From positions 124,001 to 188,000 of the forward strand of contig JAPPCZ010000086.1 in the NCBI GenBank assembly GCA_028824685.1: a DNA stretch of 64,000 nucleotides, given 5' to 3'. The DNA is from Candidatus Poribacteria bacterium. GTDB lineage: Bacteria; Poribacteria; WGA-4E; WGA-3G. The number at the start of each line of letters is the position of its first letter. Positions within the stretch are counted from its first letter, which is position 1. The notes beneath the pieces were generated by a model, which worked only from the letters and a program-made list of their open reading frames with translations, made no database searches and was not told the DNA's origin. Position numbers and translations under genes: made by a program. Shown here piece after piece: positions 7,353-16,668 of the stretch.

Positions 7353-10300
7353 TTAATTTCTATCAATATATGAACTACCGTCTCCTCGTTTCCTAACTTT
7401 GATTTTGACAGGTAAACGTCTCGTTAATTCATGTATATGGCTGATAAGGTAGATGCTGCGTCCTTGCATTTGCAATCCCTCTAACGCTGCAATTGCAATA
7501 TCAAGTGTTTCTGTATCAAGTGTTCCAAACCCCTCATCAAGGAATAGCGAATTGAGTTGTGCGCGGCCTTGGCTAAGTTCCGAGAGTGCTAATGCCAGTG
7601 CAAGACTTGTCAAAAATGATTCTCCTCCAGAGAGTGTTTCAACAGGGCGTTTTTCATTTGCATTCCACCGATCAATGACGGTTAGTTTGCCGATAGTTTC
7701 TACATCAAGTTGGTAGCGATCTGAGGTTAAATATGCTAACTGAACATTTGCTATACGGCTGACTTGTTGAAACATAATATCCAATGCGAAATCTCGAAGT
7801 TCGTTTCTGGGGATTATCTCCTGCAGATTTTTCCAACGTTCCATTTCTTGCTTTGCAGCATGCACTTGGCTATCAAGTTCCTCACGTTTTTGAAGATCAT
7901 TTTTCAAGTTTTTGATTTTTTGCTCTTGCGCGCCAATATTTTGCAATATTTCTTGGATATGTGCTGCAATTTCTTCCACTTCAGTTGTAATCTGTTTTAG
8001 TGCCTCCGGATCATACGGCGTTTTAAACTGCGCCCGCAATGCGACAATTTCCACATCAAGCTTCTGTTTTTCGCTTTCATGAGTGTCTATTTTTTCGGTT
8101 AGTGTTTGTATGTGTGTTTCTTTTCGGAATGCGTCATTGTGTGCGTCTGGTGAATCAAATCCTGCTTTGTCTAACTTATGTAAATAAACCTCGCTCGCTG
8201 CGTCAAAATTTTCACTTTTCTCCTTCAACTGCTCTCCGCGAAATTCCTGAGCCGTTTCTTTTTCAGTTAATTGTGTGAGGCTTTCTTCTAACTGTAGTTT
8301 AGCCTCATCACGAGCGTTTTCCTTAGTCTGCAGTTCAGCGTCTAACTTGTTAGTCGCTGCGTTGATTTCGTCTTCCGTTTCTAAGCCGTCAGTCTTTTCA
8401 CGAACAGCATCTAAAAACATTTCACCTTCGTTTTGATAACGTTCGATTTCATCTTCAAGTTCTTTGCTGTTTTCTTTCAAACCTTTGAGTTTGTCTTGAT
8501 CCCCCTGAATTTCGGTGTTAAGCACATTAAGTTGGTTGCTTTTCATGGTAAGTTCCTGATCACGAAGATCAACTGCCTTGATCTTGCCATCAAATTGTTG
8601 GACAGCTTCATCTGGTATAAAGTCGTGAAATGCTTCGGGCATTGATTCCCAAAAACTGTCCTCAATATCTTTAATATTCGCCTTCAAATCCTCAATTTCA
8701 TTGTTAACACTATCTAATTTCTGTTCAGTTTCGTCCAATAGATTATTTTCTCGTTTGAAATTATTTTCACAAGTTTGGAGTTGATGAGAAACCTCATTTA
8801 ACTTGTTGGATACTTCATTGTAAGTCTTTTGAGTTGTGTTGAGTTCATCAATCGCTGCGTCTGCTTCATCAAACCTTTCATCAACCCATTCGGATGAGAT
8901 GTCTGCAGATTCATAAAGTTCTTTCCACTTTGAACAGAGGTCTTCGGTTTCAGTATTTAGGTTTTCTATTTCTTCAATACATTCATCAACTTGTTCAGTA
9001 GTGTTGGATTTATCTTGTTGGAGACGCACTTGATTCTGTTCTAATTTTTGCTTCTGTTTCTGTGCCTTTTTCGCCTCTGTTTCGGCATCGTCTAATGCTT
9101 TTTCAATACCTTCAAGTAACGCCTCGCTTTCATGCTCAACTTTATCAGCATAAGGATGATCTGTAGCACCACATACGCGGCAAGGTTTCCCTTCCTCTAA
9201 CTGCTGTCGAAGCGCATTAACGGGTTCTGCTAAAAGCACTAATTCTTTTTCAGCTTCTAATTTCTCAACTTCTGCATCTGCTCGCTTGCAGAGTAGAGAT
9301 TGGACCTCAAGGTTTCCCTTAAGGTCATCAAGGGATTCATCAAGTCCGATGATATTTTCCTTTAATTCCGAGAGATCGTCCCTTTTTTCACCGAGTTGCT
9401 CGGCCAAATTTTCATACTGTTGCGCTATCGGTTGCGCTTTCCTGGCATTATCTCTTCGGCTTTGCCAATCCTCAAGTGTGCCGGTATCTTGAAGTTCTTT
9501 GAATTCGGCATTTGCTTGTTTAAGTGAATTCTTTAGAGTTTTTTCTTTGAAAAGCAGTTCTTTGCTATTCTCAGTTAATTCTTTTAACTTTTCTTCTAAC
9601 TTTCCTATTTGTGACTCGTACTCCGACTGGTTATCTTCTTTTTCTTTTTGCTGTTGGCATTTTGAGTTGATTTCTGCCAGAAGAACACTTGTTCGGTTAA
9701 GACGTGACTGCCGATCCGATGGGAGAGGGTTTTCATCTAAAAAGGTTTGTGCTGCCGTAATTTGTTCTTGCAATTTATCTTGACGAATTTCCCTCTCAGT
9801 TAACTTGTTTAACGTTGTCTCAATTTGGTCGTCTATTTTTTTCTTATCGGTTATTCGGTTATTCGCTTGTTCAAATTGGTTTTCCGCCCGATTTATCTCT
9901 AATTTTGCTGTATTAAAGGTGTCAATTTTCTGATCGCGTTCAGATAGTGCTAATTGATAAATCTCGTCTTTTTTATCAAAATCGGCTTGGTTAATCTCTA
10001 CTTGCCTTTGTGAACCCACAAGTTCGGTTTCAGCCTTTTGTAGATCATCTGCTGCTTTTTCATGATCAGATTTTGCGGAGTCAAATACCTGTTTTTCTGG
10101 GCGAAGCTGGTTTGCCCGTTCAGCCCGTTCACGCTCTGATTTCAGTTTGTTAATTATTGGTTGCTGATTGATAAGTTCTTTTTCATTTTCTTTAGAAGTC
10201 TGTAGTTTTTCATAGTCCTCTTTACGTTTTGTCTCACGCTCTTTTTCCGCTTGAATTTGCTGGTTTTTTCCACCTAATTTCTCTGCTTCTGCTTGCAATT

Positions 10301-10946
10301 TGCCAAGCTCCGCTTTCGCTTCTGATAGTTGTTCTGTTGAAACTTCCGGAATCTTGTCTAATTCCTTTAGTATTTCATCATAAGCAGCCGAAACTTGATT
10401 TACCTTAATGTTTAATGCGTCTCTAAGTTTGTCATAGATCTGAATACCTGCTGTGGCTTCCAAAATTTTACGTCTATCTTCGCTGCTCGCTTTTAGAAAC
10501 GCAGCAAATTCACCCTGTGCTAACATGATAGAACGTTTGAATGCTTCAAAATCAAGCCCTAAAATAGATTTTATTTCTTGATTGACATCAGTAGTGATTA
10601 ACTCACTGGAACTATCAAATAATTGTCTTCTCGGGGGATCGTTACGCCTAATTGACCACGTAGCATGATATCGTTTGCTGTTTGCCTCAAAATAGACTTC
10701 GGCAAAACCCTCAGTTTCACCATGGCTGATGAGATGTTTAGGGTTGCGTGTATCGCGTCCTGTTAAACGAGGTGTTTTCCCGTAAAGTGCAACGCAAATC
10801 GCATCTAACAACGTTGTTTTTCCTGCCCCTGTAGGACCGGTAATTGCTACAAGTGATGCATCATCCAACGGAGGTTCATCAAAATCAAGTTCAATCTCAC
10901 CACGAAAACTATTTAGATTTTTTATTTTTAGTTTACATAATTTCAT
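7353..10946 (-). CDS. sbcC: SbcC/Rad50-family DNA exonuclease ATPase subunit
   Basis: A 1197-residue SMC-like ATPase. The Walker A motif is GPTGAGKT (37-44); two long coiled-coil arms flank a zinc hook CRVC near residue 588 (GKPCRVCGATDHPY); the C-terminal head carries the ABC signature ETLSGGESF (about 1100) and Walker B SLFLDEGFGTLD (about 1134), followed by the H-loop SHIHELTRRLP. With SbcD it forms the Mre11-Rad50-type nuclease that opens hairpins and removes blocked DNA ends, relevant in a genome this rich in palindromes. Its ATG overlaps the stop of sbcD by one base (TAATG), indicating coupled translation. Confidence 0.96.
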   Translation of the reverse strand: MKLCKLKIKNLNSFRGEIELDFDEPPLDDASLVAITGPTGAGKTTLLDAICVALYGKTPRLTGRDTRNPKHLISHGETEGFAEVYFEANSKRYHATWSIRRNDPPRRQLFDSSSELITTDVNQEIKSILGLDFEAFKRSIMLAQGEFAAFLKASSEDRRKILEATAGIQIYDKLRDALNIKVNQVSAAYDEILKELDKIPEVSTEQLSEAKAELGKLQAEAEKLGGKNQQIQAEKERETKRKEDYEKLQTSKENEKELINQQPIINKLKSERERAERANQLRPEKQVFDSAKSDHEKAADDLQKAETELVGSQRQVEINQADFDKKDEIYQLALSERDQKIDTFNTAKLEINRAENQFEQANNRITDKKKIDDQIETTLNKLTEREIRQDKLQEQITAAQTFLDENPLPSDRQSRLNRTSVLLAEINSKCQQQKEKEDNQSEYESQIGKLEEKLKELTENSKELLFKEKTLKNSLKQANAEFKELQDTGTLEDWQSRRDNARKAQPIAQQYENLAEQLGEKRDDLSELKENIIGLDESLDDLKGNLEVQSLLCKRADAEVEKLEAEKELVLLAEPVNALRQQLEEGKPCRVCGATDHPYADKVEHESEALLEGIEKALDDAETEAKKAQKQKQKLEQNQVRLQQDKSNTTEQVDECIEEIENLNTETEDLCSKWKELYESADISSEWVDERFDEADAAIDELNTTQKTYNEVSNKLNEVSHQLQTCENNFKRENNLLDETEQKLDSVNNEIEDLKANIKDIEDSFWESMPEAFHDFIPDEAVQQFDGKIKAVDLRDQELTMKSNQLNVLNTEIQGDQDKLKGLKENSKELEDEIERYQNEGEMFLDAVREKTDGLETEDEINAATNKLDAELQTKENARDEAKLQLEESLTQLTEKETAQEFRGEQLKEKSENFDAASEVYLHKLDKAGFDSPDAHNDAFRKETHIQTLTEKIDTHESEKQKLDVEIVALRAQFKTPYDPEALKQITTEVEEIAAHIQEILQNIGAQEQKIKNLKNDLQKREELDSQVHAAKQEMERWKNLQEIIPRNELRDFALDIMFQQVSRIANVQLAYLTSDRYQLDVETIGKLTVIDRWNANEKRPVETLSGGESFLTSLALALALSELSQGRAQLNSLFLDEGFGTLDTETLDIAIAALEGLQMQGRSIYLISHIHELTRRLPVKIKVRKRGDGSSYIDRN

Positions 10947-12115
10947 TAGGATTCCTCAACCATCTGGAGTAATTCGTTAAACGTTTGCGCTAAGGTTTCA
11001 TCGGGTGGTTTACCGTCATGGTTTGCCTTATGGAATTGTTCAAAGATTTCCTCGGGTCGTTTCATATCTTCAACCTGAATAACTGGAATGTCATTTGCTT
11101 CTGGCAGCTCAACTTGAACAATTAAAACATCGCCACCACGATCACTGAACGCTTTTCGAATTTCGTCGCTGATACCAGTTCGCGCAGAGTCCAATTTCAA
11201 CTTCACTTGAATATACTTATCATTCCAGTCTTCTGTCATAGCATCTGAAAGGATAGAGGTTTCATCCCCCTCAACAGTACATAACTCCTTGAAAATAGGA
11301 ATTTCAATATCTTCATCTAACACCAATGTTCCATCGGCAGATAGTTCCAGCAGATATACCTTTTTGCGATAATTTGCCTCGTTGAATCGCATTGGAATAG
11401 GCGATCCTGAATATCTAATAGGATAAGCACTGCCCTCTATCGTTTGTGGTCTGTGGAGATGGCCAAGGGCAACATAACCTACACCATCAGGAAAATCACT
11501 GGCACGTATAGCAGAAGCCCCACCAATCTGAATATTTCGTTCAGAATCGGTTTCCTTTCCGCCATCAACAAAGAGATGTCCCATCAAAATCTTCGGGAGA
11601 TCCGCTGGCATGTGAGACACACAATCCGCATAGAACGTTTTGAGCCGTTCTCGATACCGTTCGTTCTTCTCTATATTAGATTCATAGGAAACGTGTGGAA
11701 GTTCATTTTCTGAAAGAAATGGGACTGCCGCAACAGCAACGCGAGGGTTTTCGTCTGGAATACAAATCATGCAGTCAATCGGTTCTTTTGCCAGACCAAC
11801 AACGTGGATCCGACCCATTTTGAGGAATTCTCGTGGTGCTTCCAAGTGTCGAGGAGAGTCGTGGTTGCCTGCTATAATTACCGTGTCCGTCTCGGTCTCA
11901 TTATAGAGGCAAAAAAGAAACTCATAATAGAGATTTGTTGCTTCTGCTGACGGAAGGGAGGTGTCAAAAATATCACCTGAAACGAGGAGAAGTTCAACTT
12001 TATGTTCTTGGATTGTGTGTAGAAGCCAATTTAGAAATTCTTTATGTTCGTCATGCCGTTGGCGTTCGTGAAGTCGCTGCCCGATATGCCAATCGGCAGT
12101 GTGCAAAATGCGCAT
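10946..12115 (-). CDS. sbcD: SbcD/Mre11-family exonuclease nuclease subunit
   Basis: A 389-residue calcineurin-like phosphoesterase, the nuclease partner of SbcC. Metal-binding motifs appear in order: HTADWHIGQ (D8, H10), VSGDIFD, IAGNHDSPRH, KILMGHLFVDG and ALGHLHRPQ. The C-terminal capping domain ends with IFEQFHK and LLQMVEES. An upstream ATG at 12178 is possible, but the ATG at 12115 begins exactly at the family N-terminus (MRILHTADWH), has GAGG 6 bases before it, and the upstream ATG would lie inside the predicted promoter. First gene of the sbcDC operon. Confidence 0.95.
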   Translation of the reverse strand: MRILHTADWHIGQRLHERQRHDEHKEFLNWLLHTIQEHKVELLLVSGDIFDTSLPSAEATNLYYEFLFCLYNETETDTVIIAGNHDSPRHLEAPREFLKMGRIHVVGLAKEPIDCMICIPDENPRVAVAAVPFLSENELPHVSYESNIEKNERYRERLKTFYADCVSHMPADLPKILMGHLFVDGGKETDSERNIQIGGASAIRASDFPDGVGYVALGHLHRPQTIEGSAYPIRYSGSPIPMRFNEANYRKKVYLLELSADGTLVLDEDIEIPIFKELCTVEGDETSILSDAMTEDWNDKYIQVKLKLDSARTGISDEIRKAFSDRGGDVLIVQVELPEANDIPVIQVEDMKRPEEIFEQFHKANHDGKPPDETLAQTFNELLQMVEES

Positions 12116-12149
12116 GCATGCCTCTTTTTTTACTCTATTTGTTATTTTT

Positions 12150-12178
12150 ATGATATAATTGTTATCGTAAATTTTCAA
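12150..12178 (-). promoter_or_regulatory. sigma70-type promoter for sbcDC
   Basis: Read on the minus strand, TTGAAA (12178-12173) and TATCAT (12155-12150) are 17 bases apart, 35 bases before the sbcD start at 12115. The intergenic region is AT-rich and also serves the diverging gene at 12211. This placement argues against the longer sbcD reading frame. Confidence 0.55.
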
Positions 12179-12210
12179 GTGAAATTTTGACCACTTCTAA
12201 AGGAGGAAAA

Positions 12211-12951
12211 ATGCGTTTCACAATGTTATTTATTGTATGCACCGTAGTCGTTTTAACTCTGTTTGCTTCAATGAGTGCCTCAGCAGAATTGTTATTCCAT
12301 GACGATTTTGAGAAAGATACCATTGACCAAGAACCCAAGAAATGGGAAATCGGGTTCGCTGGTAAAACGAAGGCTATAGTTGTTGCCGATCCGAAAGATG
12401 CGAGAAATAAGGTGCTTAAGACTTCTAATAACCCGTCAAATGATTCACGACATGATGGTCCTGGTGGTTCGATTTACGTCTGTGGAGATGCCGATTGGGA
12501 CGATTATATCGCTGAATGGGATATGATGTTTCCTGATGATTTCTATATGGGTGTCGTTTTCCGTTTTCAAGATGGTGAGAAGTTCTATCTGAGTGATCGA
12601 CGTCAAGGTGGAAAGATATATCGATTCTATAAACGTAAAAACGGCTGGCCGCTTATAGGGGATGGGTCGGTAGATAACAAACCGCAGGTTTGGTATCGCG
12701 CACAACTTACGTTAGACGGCGATTCATTCACTTTTAAGCTCAAGGAACGCGATGATAAGACACCTTTTAAAAATGTCGATCCAGCCACCGAAGCGAAAGA
12801 TGGTGACTATAAAACCGGTAAGTTCGGCAATTACGGTCTTGTTTATATTGATAACCTTTTTATTGGCGATTCCGTTGAAGATTTGGTTTTGCCTGTGGAA
12901 CCGCAGGATAAGTTAAGCACGAGTTGGGGCAGTATTAAAGCTGCATATTAA
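12211..12951 (+). CDS. secreted beta-sandwich protein (DUF1080/LamG-like) with shared C-terminal tail
   Basis: A 246-residue exported protein with a signal peptide (MRFTMLFIVCTVVVLTLFAS, cleaved near ASA) and a concanavalin-like jelly-roll pattern: LLFHDDFEKDT, PKKWEIGF, DYIAEWDMMFPDDFYMGVVF, RAQLTLDGDSFTFKLKER and FGNYGLVYIDNLFIGD. Such folds appear in glycan-binding and 3-keto-glycoside hydrolase proteins; no catalytic residues can be assigned. The start at 12211 has a strong AAAGGAGG 4 bases upstream. The C-terminus (VEPQDKLSTSWGSIKAAY) matches the tail of the LamG protein at 70-837. A terminator follows. Confidence 0.8.
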   Translation: MRFTMLFIVCTVVVLTLFASMSASAELLFHDDFEKDTIDQEPKKWEIGFAGKTKAIVVADPKDARNKVLKTSNNPSNDSRHDGPGGSIYVCGDADWDDYIAEWDMMFPDDFYMGVVFRFQDGEKFYLSDRRQGGKIYRFYKRKNGWPLIGDGSVDNKPQVWYRAQLTLDGDSFTFKLKERDDKTPFKNVDPATEAKDGDYKTGKFGNYGLVYIDNLFIGDSVEDLVLPVEPQDKLSTSWGSIKAAY

Positions 12952-12962
12952 TTTGAAATGTT

Positions 12963-12994
12963 AGAGGGCAAGACATCTGTTTTCGCCCTCTTTA
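12963..12994 (+). terminator. intrinsic terminator
   Basis: AGAGGGC (12963-12969) pairs with GCCCTCT (12985-12991), followed by TTAT, 11 bases after the stop of the secreted protein gene. The stem is strong though the U-run is short. It separates this gene from the LarA-like gene at 13023. Confidence 0.6.
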
Positions 12995-13022
12995 TCCAAT
13001 AGACAACTGTGAGACTAACACT

Positions 13023-14300
13023 ATGTCAACTTACATTGCCCACGGTGGAAAAGACACTGTTATTACAACCGGAAAAAAGCGCGCATTGCTACAAGAAGCA
13101 CTGCTCAAGTTGGGTGGCATGCCGAAAAAGATTCTGGTTATTCCACCAGATATAACACGCCTTCATTCAAATGCAGGAGAACTCACGCGTATTCTCTATG
13201 AACTTTGGGATACCGCAAACGGCACAACATTTGATATATTGCCCGCTATTGGCACGCATGCGCCGATGACTGATGCACAAATTGCCGAGATGTATGGCGA
13301 TTTGCCCAAAGCGACATATCACGTGCATCACTGGCGGACGGGACTTTACCACTTTGGCGAAGTGCCATCCGGGTTTATCCGTGAGGTGTCTGGTGGTAAA
13401 CTTGACTATAGTATTCCTGTGGCAGTCAATCAAAAACTTGTAGAAGGGGATTATGAACTCATTATTTCTGTTGGACAGGTGATTCCACATGAAGTGATTG
13501 GCATCGCAAATGGATTTAAAAATGTCCTTGTCGGGGCAGGTGGGGTTGAGATGATTAACAAATCTCATTTCCTCGGTGCTGTAGATGGGATGGAACGACT
13601 AATGGGGCGAACAGATACGTCTGTTAGACGGGTGCTGAATTATGCACATACACATTACCTAAAACAACTCGGCATTGTTTATGTGATGAGCGTTATGGAT
13701 GTTGATGAAAATGGGGATCGTGTGATGCGTGGACTTTACGTCGGTGATGATGCGCGCACTTTTGAGACTGCGGCGGAATTAAGCAGAAATGTTAATATGG
13801 CTTTTTTAGATGAACCTTTAGAAAGGGTCGTCGTCTATTTGGATCCGAAGGAGTTTAGAAGCACATGGCTTGGGAATAAGGCTATCTATCGCACGCGGAT
13901 GGCAATGGCAGACGATGGCGAGTTAATCATTATAGCACCAGGGTTACGGGAATTCGGTGAGGATGCTGAAATTGACCGGCTCATCCGAAAATATGGCTAT
14001 CGTGGCACGCCTGCAACACTCAAAGCAGTTGAAGAGAATACGGAATTGCAAGAAAATCTCTCTGCCGCCGCACACCTGATTCATGGGAGTACCGAGGGGC
14101 GTTTCAAAGTTGTCTATGCTACTGAACACCTTACCCAAACAGAGATTGAATCGGTTGGGTACCAATGGGCATCTTTAGACAAAATGATTGCTCAATACAA
14201 TCCCGAAACGCTTGTTGATGGCTTTAACGATGAGGGTTTTTTCTATATCAGTGAACCGGGACAAGGTTTGTGGGCATTGCGTTCGCAGTTCTGTGAGTAA
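13023..14300 (+). CDS. LarA-like nickel-dependent racemase (DUF2088 family)
   Basis: A 425-residue protein matching the length of lactate racemase LarA. GTHAPMT holds H79, equivalent to the catalytic histidine; PHEVIGIANGFKNVLVGAGG holds H156 and K166 at the 10-residue spacing of LarA H174/K184; and H182 in INKSHF lies 16 further on, matching the nickel ligand H200. The pincer-cofactor site therefore looks complete. The family racemises or epimerises alpha-hydroxy acids; the substrate is unknown. The cofactor-maturation genes larB, larC and larE are not in this window. It follows a terminator and precedes the Uma2 gene by about 100 bases. Confidence 0.85.
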   Translation: MSTYIAHGGKDTVITTGKKRALLQEALLKLGGMPKKILVIPPDITRLHSNAGELTRILYELWDTANGTTFDILPAIGTHAPMTDAQIAEMYGDLPKATYHVHHWRTGLYHFGEVPSGFIREVSGGKLDYSIPVAVNQKLVEGDYELIISVGQVIPHEVIGIANGFKNVLVGAGGVEMINKSHFLGAVDGMERLMGRTDTSVRRVLNYAHTHYLKQLGIVYVMSVMDVDENGDRVMRGLYVGDDARTFETAAELSRNVNMAFLDEPLERVVVYLDPKEFRSTWLGNKAIYRTRMAMADDGELIIIAPGLREFGEDAEIDRLIRKYGYRGTPATLKAVEENTELQENLSAAAHLIHGSTEGRFKVVYATEHLTQTEIESVGYQWASLDKMIAQYNPETLVDGFNDEGFFYISEPGQGLWALRSQFCE

Positions 14301-14398
14301 CCGAATCTGAATTTTCCTTGAATTATGCTGAAAATTAGGATAGAATTTGTTGAAATTTAAGGTATAAAGAACTTTCTACTATCAAACCAGGGGATGCG

Positions 14399-15160
14399 AT
14401 GATGGCAGATAAAAAAAGAAAACCTTCAATAGATAATTCCACCTATCAAACGCGCTATGCTCCAACAGTAGATACAGATATCTATTATCCAGAATCGGAT
14501 GGAAAACCCATGGCTGAAACTGAACTTCATCGTGATGGAATTACTACGTCAATTCAAACGCTTTCTCTACATTACATAGATGATATGGATGTTTGTGTTT
14601 CAGGCAACCTCATGATGTATTATGAAGAAGGAAACCCTCGAAAATCTATATCACCAGATGTGTTTGTTGCGTTTGGTGTGGGTAAGAAACAGAGACGTAT
14701 TTACCAAATATGGAACGAAGGGAAACCCCCTGATTTTGTTTTAGAGTTTTCAAGCGAAAAAACATACCGGAAAGATTTACGGGAAAAGAAAGGACTCTAT
14801 GCGGAAATAGGGATATTGGACTACTTCCTTTATGATGCGGAAAGACGATTACTCCCCGAACCGATTATGGGTTTTCGTCTTGTGGATGGTAAATATGTGC
14901 CTATTCCTCAGAATGCTGATGGGAACGTGTATTCCGAGACGTTGGCTTTGGAGTTGCGTTTGCATGGTAATGAATTGGGTTTTTACGATCTTACCAATGA
15001 GAAGTGGTTAGTAACACCAGCTGAAGCAAATTTAAAACGTGCTGAGGAAGCTGAAATTAGAGCTAAAGAAGAGACTGCGGCACGTCTACATGCCGAAGCA
15101 GAATTGGTACAACTGCGGGAGGAAATTGAACGGTTGAAAACGCAAACGACATCATCTTAG
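14399..15160 (+). CDS. Uma2-family putative restriction endonuclease (DUF820)
   Basis: A 253-residue protein with the PD-(D/E)XK-type core of the Uma2/DUF820 family: SPDVFVAFGV, PDFVLEFSSEKTYRKD (the D...E-x-S pair) and KKGLYAEIGILDYFLYD. The C-terminal 45 residues form a charged coiled coil (NLKRAEEAEIRAKEE onward). These proteins are abundant in cyanobacteria and some environmental bacteria, and their biological role is unclear. Two consecutive ATGs are possible starts; GGGG lies just before. Alone in its transcription unit as far as can be seen. Confidence 0.85.
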   Translation: MMADKKRKPSIDNSTYQTRYAPTVDTDIYYPESDGKPMAETELHRDGITTSIQTLSLHYIDDMDVCVSGNLMMYYEEGNPRKSISPDVFVAFGVGKKQRRIYQIWNEGKPPDFVLEFSSEKTYRKDLREKKGLYAEIGILDYFLYDAERRLLPEPIMGFRLVDGKYVPIPQNADGNVYSETLALELRLHGNELGFYDLTNEKWLVTPAEANLKRAEEAEIRAKEETAARLHAEAELVQLREEIERLKTQTTSS

Positions 15161-15211
15161 GCAAATCATCAAAAGTAACAATACTTCTAAAAACAGAACC
15201 TGTCATAACTA

Positions 15212-15916
15212 TTAGGACATTTTAATCAGTTCCGGCAACTCCGCAAGACTCCGAATCGTTTCATTCCACCTGGCGACTTGCGAACCTTCCCTATCAATCA
15301 GTATTGGACGAATACCTACTCCTTGTGCGCCTATGATGTCAGCTTCAAAAGTATCGCCTACATGCACGGCTTCTTCTGCAGATATCCCGACTGCGTTTAG
15401 TGTATATTCAAATATATGTGGGTCTGGTTTTGCTGACCGAACGCGCACGTCATGTGAGGCAACAATTATGTCAAAAAAGTGTGCAATACCGAGCCGTTCT
15501 GCCAGCGGATCCAACGGTGTATCCCAATTGGAGACAATCGCTAACTTGTATCCATCATCCTTTAGTCGTTGGAGTGTTGGAACAGTATCGTCGTAGAGCG
15601 AGGCAACATTGGCAGCAAAGAGCGAATGTCCAGCTTGAAGCAACTCCCAAGCCATCTGATCTGCATGTTCCCTAACACCGAGATTTTTCATAAAATCGCA
15701 GTAACTTTCAACAATTTTATCCATCGTTGCTAACAGTGAATGATTGGAAGGATCGGTGTCAGACGCTTCAGCAAACAGATTCAGGACGATCTCATCATAG
15801 AGAGCCCAATCAATATCAAATTTATATCTTTCAGCTATTTTTTGCAGACTTTCCTCAAGTGGTAGTCCCCAAACACATAAAGTATAATAAAAATCAAAAA
15901 ATACTGCTTTTGTCAT
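15212..15916 (-). CDS. HAD-superfamily hydrolase
   Basis: A 234-residue haloacid-dehalogenase-like hydrolase with a C1 cap. Motif I is FFDFYYTLCV, that is DxYxT: the nucleophile aspartate is present, but the +2 acid/base aspartate of typical phosphatases is tyrosine, as in L-2-haloacid dehalogenases. Motif II is AIVSNWD, motif III has the lysine in RSAKPDPHIF and motif IV is HVGDTFEADI. It could be a phosphatase of relaxed type or a dehalogenase; sequence alone does not decide. It lies 17 bases downstream of queC. Confidence 0.85.
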   Translation of the reverse strand: MTKAVFFDFYYTLCVWGLPLEESLQKIAERYKFDIDWALYDEIVLNLFAEASDTDPSNHSLLATMDKIVESYCDFMKNLGVREHADQMAWELLQAGHSLFAANVASLYDDTVPTLQRLKDDGYKLAIVSNWDTPLDPLAERLGIAHFFDIIVASHDVRVRSAKPDPHIFEYTLNAVGISAEEAVHVGDTFEADIIGAQGVGIRPILIDREGSQVARWNETIRSLAELPELIKMS

Positions 15917-15933
15917 ATTTGTAGATGCCTATT

Positions 15934-16668
15934 CTATTTGTAACGGGTGGGATCAGAGATACCTGCGTCTTCAAAACCTTTTTTGCGGAGCACACAACTA
16001 TCGCATTCGCCACACGCTCTGGAATCCATATCTGGATCATAACAACTAAGTGTAAGACTATAATCAACACCAAGCACTGTTCCAATTTGGATTATCTCTG
16101 CTTTTGTCTTTTCAATAAGTGGGGCACGGATTGTCAGTTTTGTTGGACCTTCCACACCGACTTGTGTTGCGAGGTTTGCCATTTTTTGATAGGCACTAAT
16201 ATACTCCGGACGACAATCTGGATATCCGCTATAGTCAATAACATTCGCGCCAATAAAAATGGTTTCCGCAGTAAGCACCTCTGCCCAAGCGAGCGCGTAA
16301 GAGAGAAATATAGTGTTCCGGGCAGGGACATAAGTAATTGGTATGCTCTCACCCATTTCAGTTTCTAATCTACCTTTGGGCACTTCAATATCTGCTGTTA
16401 ATGCCGATGCACCGAAGACACGAAGGTCAATGTCAATAATCGTATGCTGTTTTGCACCAAGCCACTTTGTGATGTTTTGCGCGCATTTTAGTTCGACCTT
16501 ATTCCGTTGCCCGTACCGAAAACTCATCACATAGCAATCATAACCTTCGTCAAGAGCGATCGCTAATGTCGTAGTTGAATCTAACCCACCGCTCAGTAGG
16601 ACAACTGCTTTTGGTGTATCTTGAGAATTGTTGAGATGTGTTGATTTTGTAGACAATTTTATCTGCAT
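15934..16668 (-). CDS. queC: 7-cyano-7-deazaguanine synthase QueC
   Basis: A 244-residue ATP-dependent enzyme that makes preQ0 from 7-carboxy-7-deazaguanine, in the queuosine tRNA modification pathway. The PP-loop is LLSGGLDSTT; SFRYGQRNKVEL is characteristic of QueC; the C-terminal zinc site is CGECDSCVLRKKGF with an upstream cysteine in LSCYDPD. No QueD, QueE or QueF gene is adjacent. No Shine-Dalgarno sequence is visible: the ATG is directly preceded by a perfect hairpin (16669-16701), which may control translation. Confidence 0.94.
   Translation of the reverse strand: MQIKLSTKSTHLNNSQDTPKAVVLLSGGLDSTTTLAIALDEGYDCYVMSFRYGQRNKVELKCAQNITKWLGAKQHTIIDIDLRVFGASALTADIEVPKGRLETEMGESIPITYVPARNTIFLSYALAWAEVLTAETIFIGANVIDYSGYPDCRPEYISAYQKMANLATQVGVEGPTKLTIRAPLIEKTKAEIIQIGTVLGVDYSLTLSCYDPDMDSRACGECDSCVLRKKGFEDAGISDPTRYK

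Noticed and set aside
7353..10946. Long open frames on the plus strand over sbcC
   Set aside because: They are short, uncharacteristic and antisense to a gene with all SbcC motifs.
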